Assembly (NCBI RefSeq): GCF_014636475.1
Contig: NZ_BMEL01000001.1
Span: 682,001-746,000 of the forward strand
Length of the DNA: 64,000 nucleotides
From: Halobacillus andaensis
GTDB lineage: Bacteria; Bacillota; Bacilli; Bacillales; Halobacillaceae
Reading direction: 5' to 3'
Shown here: piece after piece, positions 26,541-35,209 of the stretch
How positions within the stretch are numbered: position 1 is the first letter of the stretch
Layout of the letters: each line of letters starts with the position of its first letter
Program-made: the position numbers and the translations under genes
The notes under the pieces: model-generated
What the model saw: only the letters and a program-made list of their open reading frames with translations
The model's database searches: none
Told to the model about the DNA's origin: nothing

Positions 26541-26927
26541 CTACCTCGCTCGTATGACTATTCCATCTTTAATTACGATTTGACGATCTTTTAAAAGCTC
26601 TTCATAATGATCGCCTTCTTCTACATTTACCACAGTTTCTACTTCATCAACCTTTAATTCCTCACCATCAGGCAAGGTTTCCAATTGCTTGATTTGATAT
26701 TGCAGGCGTTTCATTCTTTCTTTACGCAGACGAAGCTCTTTACTAAATCGTTGACGAATATCATTTTGATTAAACTCTTTATTTCTTTCCATTTTTCTTT
26801 GTTCAAACAGAAGCTGCTGGCATTCATTGTCTAATTGATCATACTTTTTATTAAAACGATCCTTCAATGCTTGTCTACTTGATTCTGTTAAGATTTGCTT
26901 GACCGGTATTCGTTTGATAATTTGCAT
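26541..26927 (-). CDS. ylqD: YlqD family protein of unknown function
   Basis: 128 residues. An N-terminal stretch (MQIIKRIPVKQILTE) is followed by a long coiled coil at about 20-85 and a short beta-rich end (GDHYEELLKDRQIVIKDG). This is the YlqD family, found in bacilli between khpA and rimM. Function unknown. Confidence 0.88.
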   Translation of the reverse strand: MQIIKRIPVKQILTESSRQALKDRFNKKYDQLDNECQQLLFEQRKMERNKEFNQNDIRQRFSKELRLRKERMKRLQYQIKQLETLPDGEELKVDEVETVVNVEEGDHYEELLKDRQIVIKDGIVIRAR

Positions 26928-26961
26928 GACATTCCTGCCTCTTGTAAATAATTTTAATGTT

Positions 26962-26993
26962 AAAAAAAGGGAAAGGTTTTCCCTCTCCCTTTT
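26962..26993 (-). terminator. Terminator downstream of khpA
   Basis: On the minus strand AAAAGGGAGAGG pairs with CCTTTCCCTTTT (one G-U pair) around a short loop and is followed by further T residues. It lies one base past the khpA stop, so rpsP-khpA can end here and ylqD-rimM-trmD would be read-through or separately initiated. Confidence 0.78.
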
Positions 26994-26994
26994 C

Positions 26995-27222
26995 TTACAT
27001 GATATCTAAATAGATTCGCTTACTAGCATCTGAGCCTGCCGCATAAACCACCGTCCGAATCGCTTTTGCGATTCGACCGTTCTTTCCAATCACCTTACCA
27101 ACATCTTCTTTGTGAACTGTTAAGTGATAAACAACTTTATTATTTTCTTCCTTAACGTTTACTTCGATCTCTTCTGGATGATCAACAAGCGGTGTAACGA
27201 TCGTCTCGATCAAGGCTTTCAT
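26995..27222 (-). CDS. khpA: KH-domain RNA-binding protein KhpA (YlqC)
   Basis: 75 residues. A single type II KH domain with the GxxG loop as VGKVIGKNGRIAKAIRTVV near 42-60. KhpA dimerises and partners KhpB in small-RNA and cell-division related control in Gram-positives. It follows rpsP by 14 bases. Confidence 0.95.
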   Translation of the reverse strand: MKALIETIVTPLVDHPEEIEVNVKEENNKVVYHLTVHKEDVGKVIGKNGRIAKAIRTVVYAAGSDASKRIYLDIM

Positions 27223-27236
27223 GATATCACGCTTCT

Positions 27237-27509
27237 TTACTTATTGTTTTTTTTATCGTGGAACTGCTTCATGATTCCTTCGTTAGAGAACAGGTTACGA
27301 ACTGTGTCACTTGGCTGTGCACCGTTTGACATCCAATCCATAGCTTTATCAGCATCAATGTCAACATGTACTGGGTTAGCTACAGGATTGTACGTTCCAA
27401 TTTGTTCAATAAAACGTCCGTCACGAGGAGAACGTGAATCAGCAACTACTACACGGTAAAATGGGTTACGCTTAGATCCCATGCGTTTAAGGCGAATTTT
27501 TACTGCCAT
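27237..27509 (-). CDS. rpsP: 30S ribosomal protein S16
   Basis: 90 residues. [20 protein letters not shown] and [19 protein letters not shown] are diagnostic. S16 is an early-binding protein of the 30S body. The order ffh-rpsP-khpA is conserved in bacilli. Confidence 0.98.
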   Translation of the reverse strand: MAVKIRLKRMGSKRNPFYRVVVADSRSPRDGRFIEQIGTYNPVANPVHVDIDADKAMDWMSNGAQPSDTVRNLFSNEGIMKQFHDKKNNK

Positions 27510-27602
27510 ATTTAACTACCTCCATTAATCTTTCTTTAATTAATTGTTTCACACAAGTTTAGATTTTAGCAGATGTTTTAGAGTGTGTAAAGGGTTTTTA
27601 CA

Positions 27603-28943
27603 TTACATAAAAGGAAAATTCATTCCTTTGCCTTTTTTTCCTTTTGTATTGCTCATCTGCTTCATCATTTTCTTCATATCTTCAAACTGTTTTAATAGAC
27701 GGTTAACCTCTGAAACGGATCGCCCTGATCCTTTAGCTATACGTCTCTTGCGGCTGGCATTCATAAGAGAAGGATCTTGTCTTTCAGCTTTTGTCATCGA
27801 CTGAATAATAGCTTCGACATGGACAATCTGTTTATCGTCAAATGAAGCATTCTGGAGCCCCTTCATCTTATTAGCGCCTGGAATCATATTGATCAATTCA
27901 TCTAAAGGTCCCATGTTTTTAACTTGAGCCATTTGCTCAAGAAAGTCTTCAAACGTAAAGGATGCATTACGCATCTTAGACTCAAGATCTTTGGCTTGCT
28001 TCTCATCTACTTGTGTTTGAGCTTTTTCAATCAGAGTAAGCATGTCTCCCATGCCAAGAATTCGTGAAGCCATTCGCTCAGGATGGAATTGTTCCAGTTG
28101 ATCAAGCTTCTCGCCCATACCTGCAAATTTAATCGGTTTACCGGTAACAGCTTTAATAGAAAGAGCTGCACCGCCTCGCGTGTCACCGTCAAGCTTCGTT
28201 AAAAGCACCCCTGTAACGTCAAGCTGTTCATCAAAGCTCTCTGCAACGTTTACAGCGTCTTGACCGGTCATGGCATCTACCACGAGGAAAATCTCATCAG
28301 GAACTACGGCTTCTTTAATGCGTTGAAGTTCTCCCATTAATTCCCCGTCTACGTGAAGTCGACCTGCGGTATCAATAATGACATAGTCATGATGCTCTTC
28401 TTTTGCTTTTTCTACGGCTTGCTTGGCAATATCAACAGGATCTGCCTCTGTACCTTGTGCATGCACAGGTAAATCCAGCTGACGACCAAGCGTCTCTAGC
28501 TGTTGGATGGCTGCGGGACGATAGACGTCAGCAGCTGCCAAAAGTGGTTTACGGTTATAGTTTTTACGTAAAAGGTTGGCAAGCTTACCTGTAGTGGTTG
28601 TCTTACCAGCACCTTGTAAACCTACCATCATAATAACTGTAGGAGGACGCTGAGCTACGGCAATTTTACTTTCATTGCCTCCCATAAGCTCTGTCAGTTC
28701 ATCCTTTACAATTTTAATAACTTGCTGCCCTGGCGTTAAACTTCCCATTACTTCTTCGCCAACGGCTCGCTCTCGAATTCTTTTTACAAAATCTTTTACT
28801 ACTTTAAAGTTTACGTCCGCTTCTAGAAGGGCTAGTCGAACCTCTCGACTCATTTCCTTAACATCTTGTTCGGAAACTTTCCCTTTCCCCTTAATCTTTT
28901 GGATCGATTGCTGTAAACGGTCGGATAAACCTTCAAATGCCAT
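27603..28943 (-). CDS. ffh: Signal recognition particle protein Ffh (SRP54)
   Basis: 446 residues. N domain (1-90), GTPase G domain with GLQGAGKTTTTGKLA near 109, DTAGRLHVD, TKLDGDTRGGAAL. The C-terminal M domain is rich in Met (LEQMAQVKNMGPLDELINM) and ends GKKGKGMNFPFM. It binds signal sequences and SRP RNA and docks with FtsY. It follows ylxM with 13 bases between. Confidence 0.98.
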   Translation of the reverse strand: MAFEGLSDRLQQSIQKIKGKGKVSEQDVKEMSREVRLALLEADVNFKVVKDFVKRIRERAVGEEVMGSLTPGQQVIKIVKDELTELMGGNESKIAVAQRPPTVIMMVGLQGAGKTTTTGKLANLLRKNYNRKPLLAAADVYRPAAIQQLETLGRQLDLPVHAQGTEADPVDIAKQAVEKAKEEHHDYVIIDTAGRLHVDGELMGELQRIKEAVVPDEIFLVVDAMTGQDAVNVAESFDEQLDVTGVLLTKLDGDTRGGAALSIKAVTGKPIKFAGMGEKLDQLEQFHPERMASRILGMGDMLTLIEKAQTQVDEKQAKDLESKMRNASFTFEDFLEQMAQVKNMGPLDELINMIPGANKMKGLQNASFDDKQIVHVEAIIQSMTKAERQDPSLMNASRKRRIAKGSGRSVSEVNRLLKQFEDMKKMMKQMSNTKGKKGKGMNFPFM

Positions 28944-28956
28944 CGAAGGAACCCTC

Positions 28957-29277
28957 CTATTCTAATTCTTGTAATTGCTGGAGCCAATTCTCTACTTCTT
29001 TATTATTTTCGGCTTTGTTCTCCATCTGCTGAAAAATCTTCTGTCGCTTATCGAATTTTTCATATAAATGAAGTTTATTTTCATATTCTTCAAGCATAGC
29101 TTCCGTCCGTCTAATGTTATCATAAACGGCTTGCCGTGAAACATCAAAATTCTCCGAGATTTCTCCTAAAGAATAATCCTCTAAATAATACAACTCCATG
29201 TAGTTTCGCTGTTTAGGAGTGAGTAACGATTGGTAAAAATCAAACAAATAATTGATGCGAGTTGTTTTTTCTAGCAC
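28957..29277 (-). CDS. ylxM: YlxM/p13-like DNA-binding protein
   Basis: 106 residues from a GTG with AAGGAGTGA upstream. Sigma-70 region 4-like helix-turn-helix: [20 protein letters not shown], then [21 protein letters not shown]0122 family, always next to ffh and implicated in SRP function in streptococci. A coiled coil fills residues 60-106. Confidence 0.95.
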   Translation of the reverse strand: MLEKTTRINYLFDFYQSLLTPKQRNYMELYYLEDYSLGEISENFDVSRQAVYDNIRRTEAMLEEYENKLHLYEKFDKRQKIFQQMENKAENNKEVENWLQQLQELE

Positions 29278-29352
29278 GCTTCATTCACTCCTTGTTAAGT
29301 GAAATACCTTTACATTCAAATACTAACTGAGTTTATCTAGTGGTGTCAAGGT

Positions 29353-30639
29353 TTAAAGCTCTTCTTGCTCTGTTTCCTGTTCTTCAATCATATCCGCAAA
29401 CAGTCCGTAGACAAATGCATTCGCATCAAACGTCTCTAAATCTGTTACTTTCTCCCCTAAACCTACTAGTTTAACTGGAATTTGTAACTCATTTCGTATA
29501 GCTAGAACGATGCCGCCTTTGGCTGTACCATCCAGTTTTGTCAGAACAATGCCTGAGACATCTGTTGCTTCAGAGAAGGTTTTAGCCTGGCTCATCGCAT
29601 TTTGGCCTGTAGTGGCATCAAGTACTAAAAGAACTTCATGAGGGGCGCCTGGAACTTCCCTTTCAATCACTCGTTTCACTTTAGATAATTCATTCATAAG
29701 GTTCACTTTGTTCTGAAGTCTTCCCGCTGTATCACAAATAAGCACATCTGCGTCTTTTGATTTAGCGGACTTAATGCCATCGTAGATCACAGCAGCTGGA
29801 TCACTTCCCTCGCTGTGCTTAATGACGTTGACACCAGCTCGTTTCCCCCATTCATCAAGCTGATCAATAGCTCCCGCGCGGAAAGTATCTCCGGCTGCAA
29901 GCGTCACTTTTTTTCCATCAGATTTTAATTGGTGAGCTAATTTACCAATGGTCGTCGTTTTTCCTACACCATTTACCCCAACAAAGAGATAAATGGTTAA
30001 GCCATCTGGATTTTGGCTAAGTTCTTCAATGCTTTCTTCCGTCTCTTCACCGTAGTATAGCTCAACTAACTTCTCTGAAATGACTTCCTTAACTTGGGAC
30101 GTATCTTTAATGTTTCTACGTTTCACTTCCATTTCAAGTTCTTCGATCATTTCCATCACAGCATTTACGCCTACATCCGCTGAGATAAGCACTTCCTCAA
30201 GCTCTTCGAAAAAGTCCTCATCGACCGTGCGATACTTTGCCACAAGATCATTAATCTTCGTAGTAAATGAATTTCGAGTTTTAGCTAAGCCTTTTTTAAA
30301 TTTTGAAGCAATCGACTCTTCCTGCAGCACATCCATATCGTTTTCACCAGGGGCATCATAGGTTTCATCATAAGCTTCATCAAAAGGATCTCCAGCTTGC
30401 TCGTCCACGGTTTCTCCAACCGGCTCATCAATCGAACCTTCATCCTGTTCGACTTCCTGCCCTTCTTCTGGTTCGTTTACAACTTCCGTTTCTCCTTCAA
30501 GCTGTGCAGAATCTTGTAATTCAGCATCTTCTTCTAACTCTTTATCTTCCTCAGAACTTTCAATGTCATCTTCTTTTTTCTCATCTACTATTTCTGGTTC
30601 AATAATAAACTTTTCTTTAAGCTTCTTAAAAAAACTCAT
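29353..30639 (-). CDS. ftsY: Signal recognition particle receptor FtsY
   Basis: 428 residues, about 100 longer than B. subtilis FtsY (329). Residues 15-105 form a very acidic Glu/Asp tract like the A domain of E. coli FtsY. The NG domain follows: GVNGVGKTTTIGKLA near 222, DTAGRLQNKVNLM, LDATTGQNAMSQA, TKLDGTAKGGI, GLGEKVTDLETFDA. It receives SRP-ribosome complexes at the membrane. The acidic tract may reflect a saline cytoplasm or a lipid/translocon contact. Confidence 0.97.
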   Translation of the reverse strand: MSFFKKLKEKFIIEPEIVDEKKEDDIESSEEDKELEEDAELQDSAQLEGETEVVNEPEEGQEVEQDEGSIDEPVGETVDEQAGDPFDEAYDETYDAPGENDMDVLQEESIASKFKKGLAKTRNSFTTKINDLVAKYRTVDEDFFEELEEVLISADVGVNAVMEMIEELEMEVKRRNIKDTSQVKEVISEKLVELYYGEETEESIEELSQNPDGLTIYLFVGVNGVGKTTTIGKLAHQLKSDGKKVTLAAGDTFRAGAIDQLDEWGKRAGVNVIKHSEGSDPAAVIYDGIKSAKSKDADVLICDTAGRLQNKVNLMNELSKVKRVIEREVPGAPHEVLLVLDATTGQNAMSQAKTFSEATDVSGIVLTKLDGTAKGGIVLAIRNELQIPVKLVGLGEKVTDLETFDANAFVYGLFADMIEEQETEQEEL

Positions 30640-30652
30640 CGACTCATCCTTT

Positions 30653-33600
30653 CTAAGCTTCCATTAATTCCTTTGTCTCCTCTAAACGTACCGATACCAG
30701 TTTGGAGACTCCAGATTCTTGCATCGTCACGCCGTAAAGTACATCTGATTCTTCCATTGTACCTTTACGGTGCGTAATGACAATAAATTGCGTCTGCTGG
30801 CTGAATTCCTTTAAAAATTTTGCGAAGCGATTGACATTTGCTTCGTCCAAAGCAGCCTCGACTTCATCTAGTACACAAAACGGTACAGGGCGCACTCTTA
30901 ATATTGAAAATAACAAAGCAATAGCTGTTAAGGCGCGTTCCCCGCCTGATAGCAAGCTTAAGTTTTGAAGCTTCTTGCCTGGTGGTTGAGCGACTATATC
31001 AACCCCTGTCTCCAGCAGATCTTCAGGGTTTGTAAGCTTTAAGTCCGCTTGTCCTCCACCGAATAGATCTTTAAAGACTTGACCAAACTCTTCTTTAATT
31101 TTAGTAAACGTATCCTCAAAACGGCGTTTCATCTCATGGTCCATTTCATTAATGATGGAATGGAGAGTATCCTTCGCTTCTTGAAGGTCTGACTGTTGAC
31201 CAGACAAGAAATCATACCGTTCTACAATTCGGTCATATTCGTCAATGGCCCCGAGATTAACCGTACCTAATTCATCAATTGCTTTCTTGATCAGTTTCAC
31301 TTGAGTGGAAGCTTGTTCGACATGATCAACACGCGGAAACTCACGTTGAGCTTTCTCAAAAGTCGTCACGTATTCACTCTGTAAATACTCAAGCATGTTC
31401 TCTAATTCAACATCGAGACGATTGGCTTTGACTTCTTTTTGCTGTAAGTCTTGAACATAATTTTGATGCACCCGCTGTTTTTCTTTTAACTCTTTTTCTT
31501 CTTCTTGAACAGAAAGAGAAAGAGCGTTTCTTTCTTGTCGACGCTCTTGAATCAGCTGTGACGTATCTTCTTTCCTTCGCTTCGTTATGTTCATTTTTTC
31601 TTCTAATTCTTCTTCGGTTTCATTCGACTCTGCGACCTCTACTAGCTGATGATAGGATTGACGGTTCTGCTTCACAAGATCTTTAAGTTTGATCAGTTCA
31701 CTTTCCAGCCGATCCGTTTTTTCTTGTTGGTTGGTCACGTTCGAGTCTTGCTCCACCCGTTTCATTTTCAGCTCCTGATGACGTTCACGAAGCTTGTTTT
31801 CGTCTTCTTTTTGACGTTCTTTCATCGTCGTTAAATGATTGATTTTCTTTTGAATGTCTTCAAGCTTATCATTTAAGTCATTTAACTCTCGATCTAATGC
31901 CAAAAGACGTTCGTCTACTTGCTTCTTATCATTGGAAAATTGTGACTGATCCTGATCATAAATCGCTAATTGATCATTTAAGTGTTCGATCTTAATTTTC
32001 AGTTCTCTCTTATAGGACTGACTTTCAAACTCCTCGTTTTTCACTTTATTTAACTGAGATTGAAGTTCCTCCATTTGTTGCTGATGTTGTTGTACGCTAT
32101 GCTTTAAGTCTTGAACTTTATGTTCTACACCTTTAGCTTTTTCATCAAACGAAGCAATCTTCTCCACTAATTCTTGTAATTCTTTTTCCCGAGTGAATAG
32201 AGATTGATTCGATTTCTTTTGCGCGCCTCCAGACATTGAGCCGCCAGGGTTAACGACATCGCCGTCTAATGTAACGATTCTAAACTTACGATTAAGTACG
32301 TTTGCAATTACATTGGCATCTTCTAAAGACTCTGCAATTACAATGTGGCCTAAGAGGTGCTTAATAGCAGGCGAGTAATGCTCTTGATACTGAATTAAAT
32401 CGGCTGCTACCCCGATAAACCCTTTCTGACCGGACAACTTAGAAGCAGCATGTGCCGGCACTGTTCTCGGCTGAATAGTTGATAAAGGCAAAAATGTCGC
32501 ACGCCCCTTATTATTCTGCTTCAGCCATTGAATCGCATGTCGACCGGATTGTTCATCTTTTACAATGACATGCTGAGCTTGGGCACCGAGAGACGTTTCA
32601 ATAGCTGTAATAAGATGGGACGGGATTTCTATTACTTCTAACACAGCCCCTTCAATTCCCTCTATCTTCGAACTCTCTCTCGACTTCAGAATTTCTCTAA
32701 CCCCTTGAAAATACCCAGAAAAATCTTCTTTTAATTCTTCCAGCATTTCTTTCTTAGAGCGTAGTTTCTCTAAGTACTGGTAACCTTGATATAACTTTTG
32801 CTGCCATTCTTGGTAAGAGCTTTCATCCTGATTCGTTTTTTGCTGTAAATTTGTTAGATTCGCCTCTAATTTCTTGCGCTGGTTGGTCTGCTGCTCCAGC
32901 TGGCCATTCATTTCATCTAGTGATGATTGCAGCTGGTGACGCTCTTCATCCAACTCTTTGAATTTGCTTTGCTGAATCCCTTTTTTACTATCGATTTGTT
33001 CGACTTGGCGTTCTAAAGATTGTTTTTCGTTACGTTTTGCAGCCTGTGCATTTAATAAGTCGATATAATCACTTTTATAATCTTCAATTTGAGCTTCAGT
33101 ATCTTCCGCTCCTTGATGAAGAGCTTCTGTCGTTTCCTTGATTTGTTTCTTTGTTTCCAGTTTTTCTTGTTTATATGCTTCTAGTTTCGTTTTCTCTTGA
33201 TCAACCGATTTTTCTAATGATTGAACTTCTGAAGAAAGCTCATCATATTCTTCCTCTAATTTAAATTTATTTTCAGAGAAGTGTTTATGACGTTCTTTCA
33301 TGAGCTCTTTTTTACCTTCTACATTTTCAAGTTCTTTTGTCAGTGAGAGAAGCGTTTCTTGAAGATCTTCCAAAGATTCATCTAAAGCTAAGATGTGATC
33401 TCGCTTCTCCTCAATAGAAGCACCATTCTTTTGTAAAGCTTCTTTTAATTCCGCTTCTTCTTTCTTAACTGATTCTAGATCTTTTAGAATTTGTTCCCAT
33501 TTTTGATGCGCATCTTCAATTTGAGTAATGAGCAATGAAACTTCAATTTGTTTAAGTTCATCTTTTTTGTCAAGGTAATCTTTAGCAATAGACGCCTGTT

Positions 33601-34219
33601 CTTTTAATGGCTCTAATTGTGCATCCAGCTCATGAATAATATCTTCTACACGATTTAAATTCTCTTGGGTTTCGAATAATTTATGTTCAGCCTTCTTCTT
33701 CCGCTGCTTATATTTAAGTACACCGGCTGCCTCTTCAAAAATAGATCGGCGTTCTTCTGCTTTTGAACTAAGAATCTCCTCTACTTTTCCTTGACTAATG
33801 ATAGAAAAGGCTTCCCGCCCAAGTCCAGAATCCATAAACAAGTCTACAATATCCTTTAACCGGCAAGATTGATTATTAATATAAAATTCACTTTCTCCTG
33901 AACGATATACTCTTCTGGTTACGCTCACTTCTTCATAATCAAGCGGCAGGGTCTGCTGCTCGTTATTTAACGTAAGCGTAACTTCTGCCATATTTAATGC
34001 TTTTCTCGTCTCACTGCCGGCAAAAATGATGTCTTCCATCTTTGCCCCTCGAAGCGAGCGAGCGGATTGTTCCCCTAAAACCCATCGGATGGCATCGGTA
34101 ATATTACTTTTCCCACTGCCATTAGGGCCTACTACTGAGGTCACTCCTGAAACAAATTCTACTGAAATGCGTTCAGCAAATGACTTAAATCCTACGGTAT
34201 TTAATCGTTTGAGGAACAT
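30653..34219 (-). CDS. smc: Chromosome segregation protein SMC
   Basis: 1188 residues from MFLKRLNTVGFKSFAER (AGGAGG six bases upstream; an ATG 6 bases earlier sits on the ribosome binding site). Walker A GPNGSGKSNITDAI near 32. Two long coiled coils flank the hinge at about 510-640, which has the glycine motif GGSMSGGAQKK. ABC signature LSLLSGGERALTAIALLFSI near 1095 and Walker B FCVLDEVEAALDE. With ScpA and ScpB it compacts and aligns chromosome arms. In B. subtilis rnc directly precedes smc; here an insertion of about 1 kb separates them. Confidence 0.98.
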   Translation of the reverse strand: MFLKRLNTVGFKSFAERISVEFVSGVTSVVGPNGSGKSNITDAIRWVLGEQSARSLRGAKMEDIIFAGSETRKALNMAEVTLTLNNEQQTLPLDYEEVSVTRRVYRSGESEFYINNQSCRLKDIVDLFMDSGLGREAFSIISQGKVEEILSSKAEERRSIFEEAAGVLKYKQRKKKAEHKLFETQENLNRVEDIIHELDAQLEPLKEQASIAKDYLDKKDELKQIEVSLLITQIEDAHQKWEQILKDLESVKKEEAELKEALQKNGASIEEKRDHILALDESLEDLQETLLSLTKELENVEGKKELMKERHKHFSENKFKLEEEYDELSSEVQSLEKSVDQEKTKLEAYKQEKLETKKQIKETTEALHQGAEDTEAQIEDYKSDYIDLLNAQAAKRNEKQSLERQVEQIDSKKGIQQSKFKELDEERHQLQSSLDEMNGQLEQQTNQRKKLEANLTNLQQKTNQDESSYQEWQQKLYQGYQYLEKLRSKKEMLEELKEDFSGYFQGVREILKSRESSKIEGIEGAVLEVIEIPSHLITAIETSLGAQAQHVIVKDEQSGRHAIQWLKQNNKGRATFLPLSTIQPRTVPAHAASKLSGQKGFIGVAADLIQYQEHYSPAIKHLLGHIVIAESLEDANVIANVLNRKFRIVTLDGDVVNPGGSMSGGAQKKSNQSLFTREKELQELVEKIASFDEKAKGVEHKVQDLKHSVQQHQQQMEELQSQLNKVKNEEFESQSYKRELKIKIEHLNDQLAIYDQDQSQFSNDKKQVDERLLALDRELNDLNDKLEDIQKKINHLTTMKERQKEDENKLRERHQELKMKRVEQDSNVTNQQEKTDRLESELIKLKDLVKQNRQSYHQLVEVAESNETEEELEEKMNITKRRKEDTSQLIQERRQERNALSLSVQEEEKELKEKQRVHQNYVQDLQQKEVKANRLDVELENMLEYLQSEYVTTFEKAQREFPRVDHVEQASTQVKLIKKAIDELGTVNLGAIDEYDRIVERYDFLSGQQSDLQEAKDTLHSIINEMDHEMKRRFEDTFTKIKEEFGQVFKDLFGGGQADLKLTNPEDLLETGVDIVAQPPGKKLQNLSLLSGGERALTAIALLFSILRVRPVPFCVLDEVEAALDEANVNRFAKFLKEFSQQTQFIVITHRKGTMEESDVLYGVTMQESGVSKLVSVRLEETKELMEA

Positions 34220-34390
34220 ACTCATCCTCCTGTGTTTCTCTTTTTTAACTTGTCTATTTTATCATAACCTTAAGGGTTTAGGTAAGTAGAGATAGATTTA
34301 GAAAGGATAAATCTTTTAAAAGGGTTTTAATATCCAAAAAAGTATTTTATGATATGTAATAACAATAGAGAAATGCTGAGGAGGAAAATT

Positions 34391-34612
34391 GTGAGTCTTC
34401 AAGAGCCTACAAGAGAGAACTTATCTTTTATCATCGATGATATGGCAGATCGCCTGCAGGTCGTAAACCGTTCGATCATGGATCCGGATGATTACGATTT
34501 AGATAAATATAGCGAAATTAAATCCCTGCACGACATTATTCAAGCAAAGGGTCAACTAAGTGTCTCTGAGATCCAAGCTTTTGTACAAGAATTAGGTAAC
34601 TATCGTAAATAA
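34391..34612 (+). CDS. DUF1128 (UPF0435, YfkK-like) protein
   Basis: 73 residues from a GTG (34391) that has AGGAGG six bases upstream; the in-frame ATG at 34349 has no ribosome binding site. SLQEPTRENLSFIIDDMADR, then DPDDYDLDKYSEIKSLHDII and VQELGNYRK match UPF0435. Function unknown. It is on the opposite strand to smc and rnc and is inserted between them. In B. subtilis the yfkK gene is elsewhere, so this gene has moved or is an extra copy. Confidence 0.88.
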   Translation: MSLQEPTRENLSFIIDDMADRLQVVNRSIMDPDDYDLDKYSEIKSLHDIIQAKGQLSVSEIQAFVQELGNYRK

Positions 34613-34626
34613 TTCAAAGAGCATTT

Positions 34627-34656
34627 CAAAAAAATGGTCTCAGCTTGTAGAGAAAC
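34627..34656 (-). repeat. Module-end motif with T-run, left copy
   Basis: On the minus strand CTCTACAAGCTGAGACC is followed by ATTTTTTTGAAAT. The inverted partner (CTTTTTCCACAGCCTGAGACC, split at 20: TTTTTCCACAGCCTGAGACC) is at 35110-35129. Two further copies of the TC-N-ACA-R-S-CTGA signature are at 45057-45080 and 63142-63158, each beside a hairpin and T-run. Confidence 0.6.
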
Positions 34657-34709
34657 CTCTGTTCTTCTTTTTACCTTGACAGGGTAAACGTTTCTTACTT
34701 GAGGATGAG

Positions 34710-34838
34710 GAAAGGGGAGTAGGAAACGACTCCCTTTCCAGGGGCGAATGGTGTGACTCCTCAGGCTTTATCAGCCTTCCGGGGTCACACCTTATTCGTA
34801 TCTCCCCTAGGAGTGTCGCCGTTTCCTACAACCCTTTT
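34710..34838 (-). repeat. Palindromic intergenic element, copy 2
   Basis: Outer arms GTAGGAAACG (34719-34728) and CGTTTCCTAC (34820-34829) are extended by AAAGGGG/ACCCTTT. Inner arms are CGAATGGTGTGAC and GTCACACCTTATTCG. Read on the minus strand it closely resembles copy 4 at 63395-63522, including the downstream tail CTCATCCTCA. Confidence 0.85.
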
Positions 34839-34935
34839 TCGAAATAGAGGACTGGAAAAACCATTTAACCACGCTGACCAAGTATGCAACAGGTCACTCA
34901 TTCTACGATGGTTCAAAAAGCCTATTGTGATCAAA

Positions 34936-35054
34936 GGAACGGAAAAAGTGCCGACTCCTGCGAGACGAGCAGACAGGAGAAGCCCCGCAGGTCGCAGACC
35001 GAGGAGATATTCCGTCTGACCCCGCGGAAAGCGGCGCTTCTTCCTGTTCCTTTT
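34936..35054 (+). repeat. GC-rich palindromic element, second subfamily, copy A
   Basis: Begins GGAACGGAAAAAG, ends CTTCTTCCTGTTCCTTTT, with CCGCGGAAAGCGGCGC near the right end and CCCCGCAGGTCGCAGACC in the centre. The copy at 63210-63293 (opposite strand) has the same ends but lacks about 35 internal bases. Confidence 0.75.
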
Positions 35055-35108
35055 CTCTATACCAATAGGAAGGAACCATTCTATAAATTCATATTAAATC
35101 CTTCTAAT

Positions 35109-35155
35109 CTTTTTCCACAGCCTGAGACCATTTCAAAAAAGAGGTGGTCTTTTTA
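35109..35155 (+). terminator. Module-end hairpin, right copy
   Basis: CTTTTTCCACAGCCTGA (35109-35125) is followed by AGACCA (35125-35130), a loop, TGGTCT (35145-35150) and a T-run. It looks like an intrinsic terminator reading rightward, away from the palindromes. Confidence 0.5.
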
Positions 35156-35160
35156 TCGTA

Positions 35161-35205
35161 AAAAATGCTTGGAGAGAAAACCGAAATTTCTCTCCAAGCA
35201 TTTTT
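35161..35205 (-). terminator. Strong terminator of rnc
   Basis: A perfect 19-bp stem (arms 35161-35179 and 35187-35205, AAAAATGCTTGG ... CCAAGCATTTTT) with a 7-base loop, four bases after the rnc stop. Symmetric, so it can block transcription from both sides. Confidence 0.93.
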
Positions 35206-35209
35206 GTAT

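Larger units (their letters stand above)
34681..35155 (+). repeat. Composite palindromic module, copy A (inside smc-rnc gap)
   Basis: In order: a tail with GTAAACGTTTCTTAC, palindrome at 34710-34838, a linker of about 97 bases, a second GC-rich palindrome at 34936-35054, a 55-base linker and an end motif with hairpin (35109-35154). The same order and spacing, in reverse orientation, is found at 63118-63551. No convincing ORF lies inside; apparent frames just read through the palindromes. This accounts for most of the 597-base gap between 34612 and 35210. Confidence 0.75.

Noticed and set aside
34681-35155. CRISPR array or tandem repeats
   Set aside because: The palindromes are single, long and unevenly spaced, and differ from one another; there are no short direct repeats with unique spacers.
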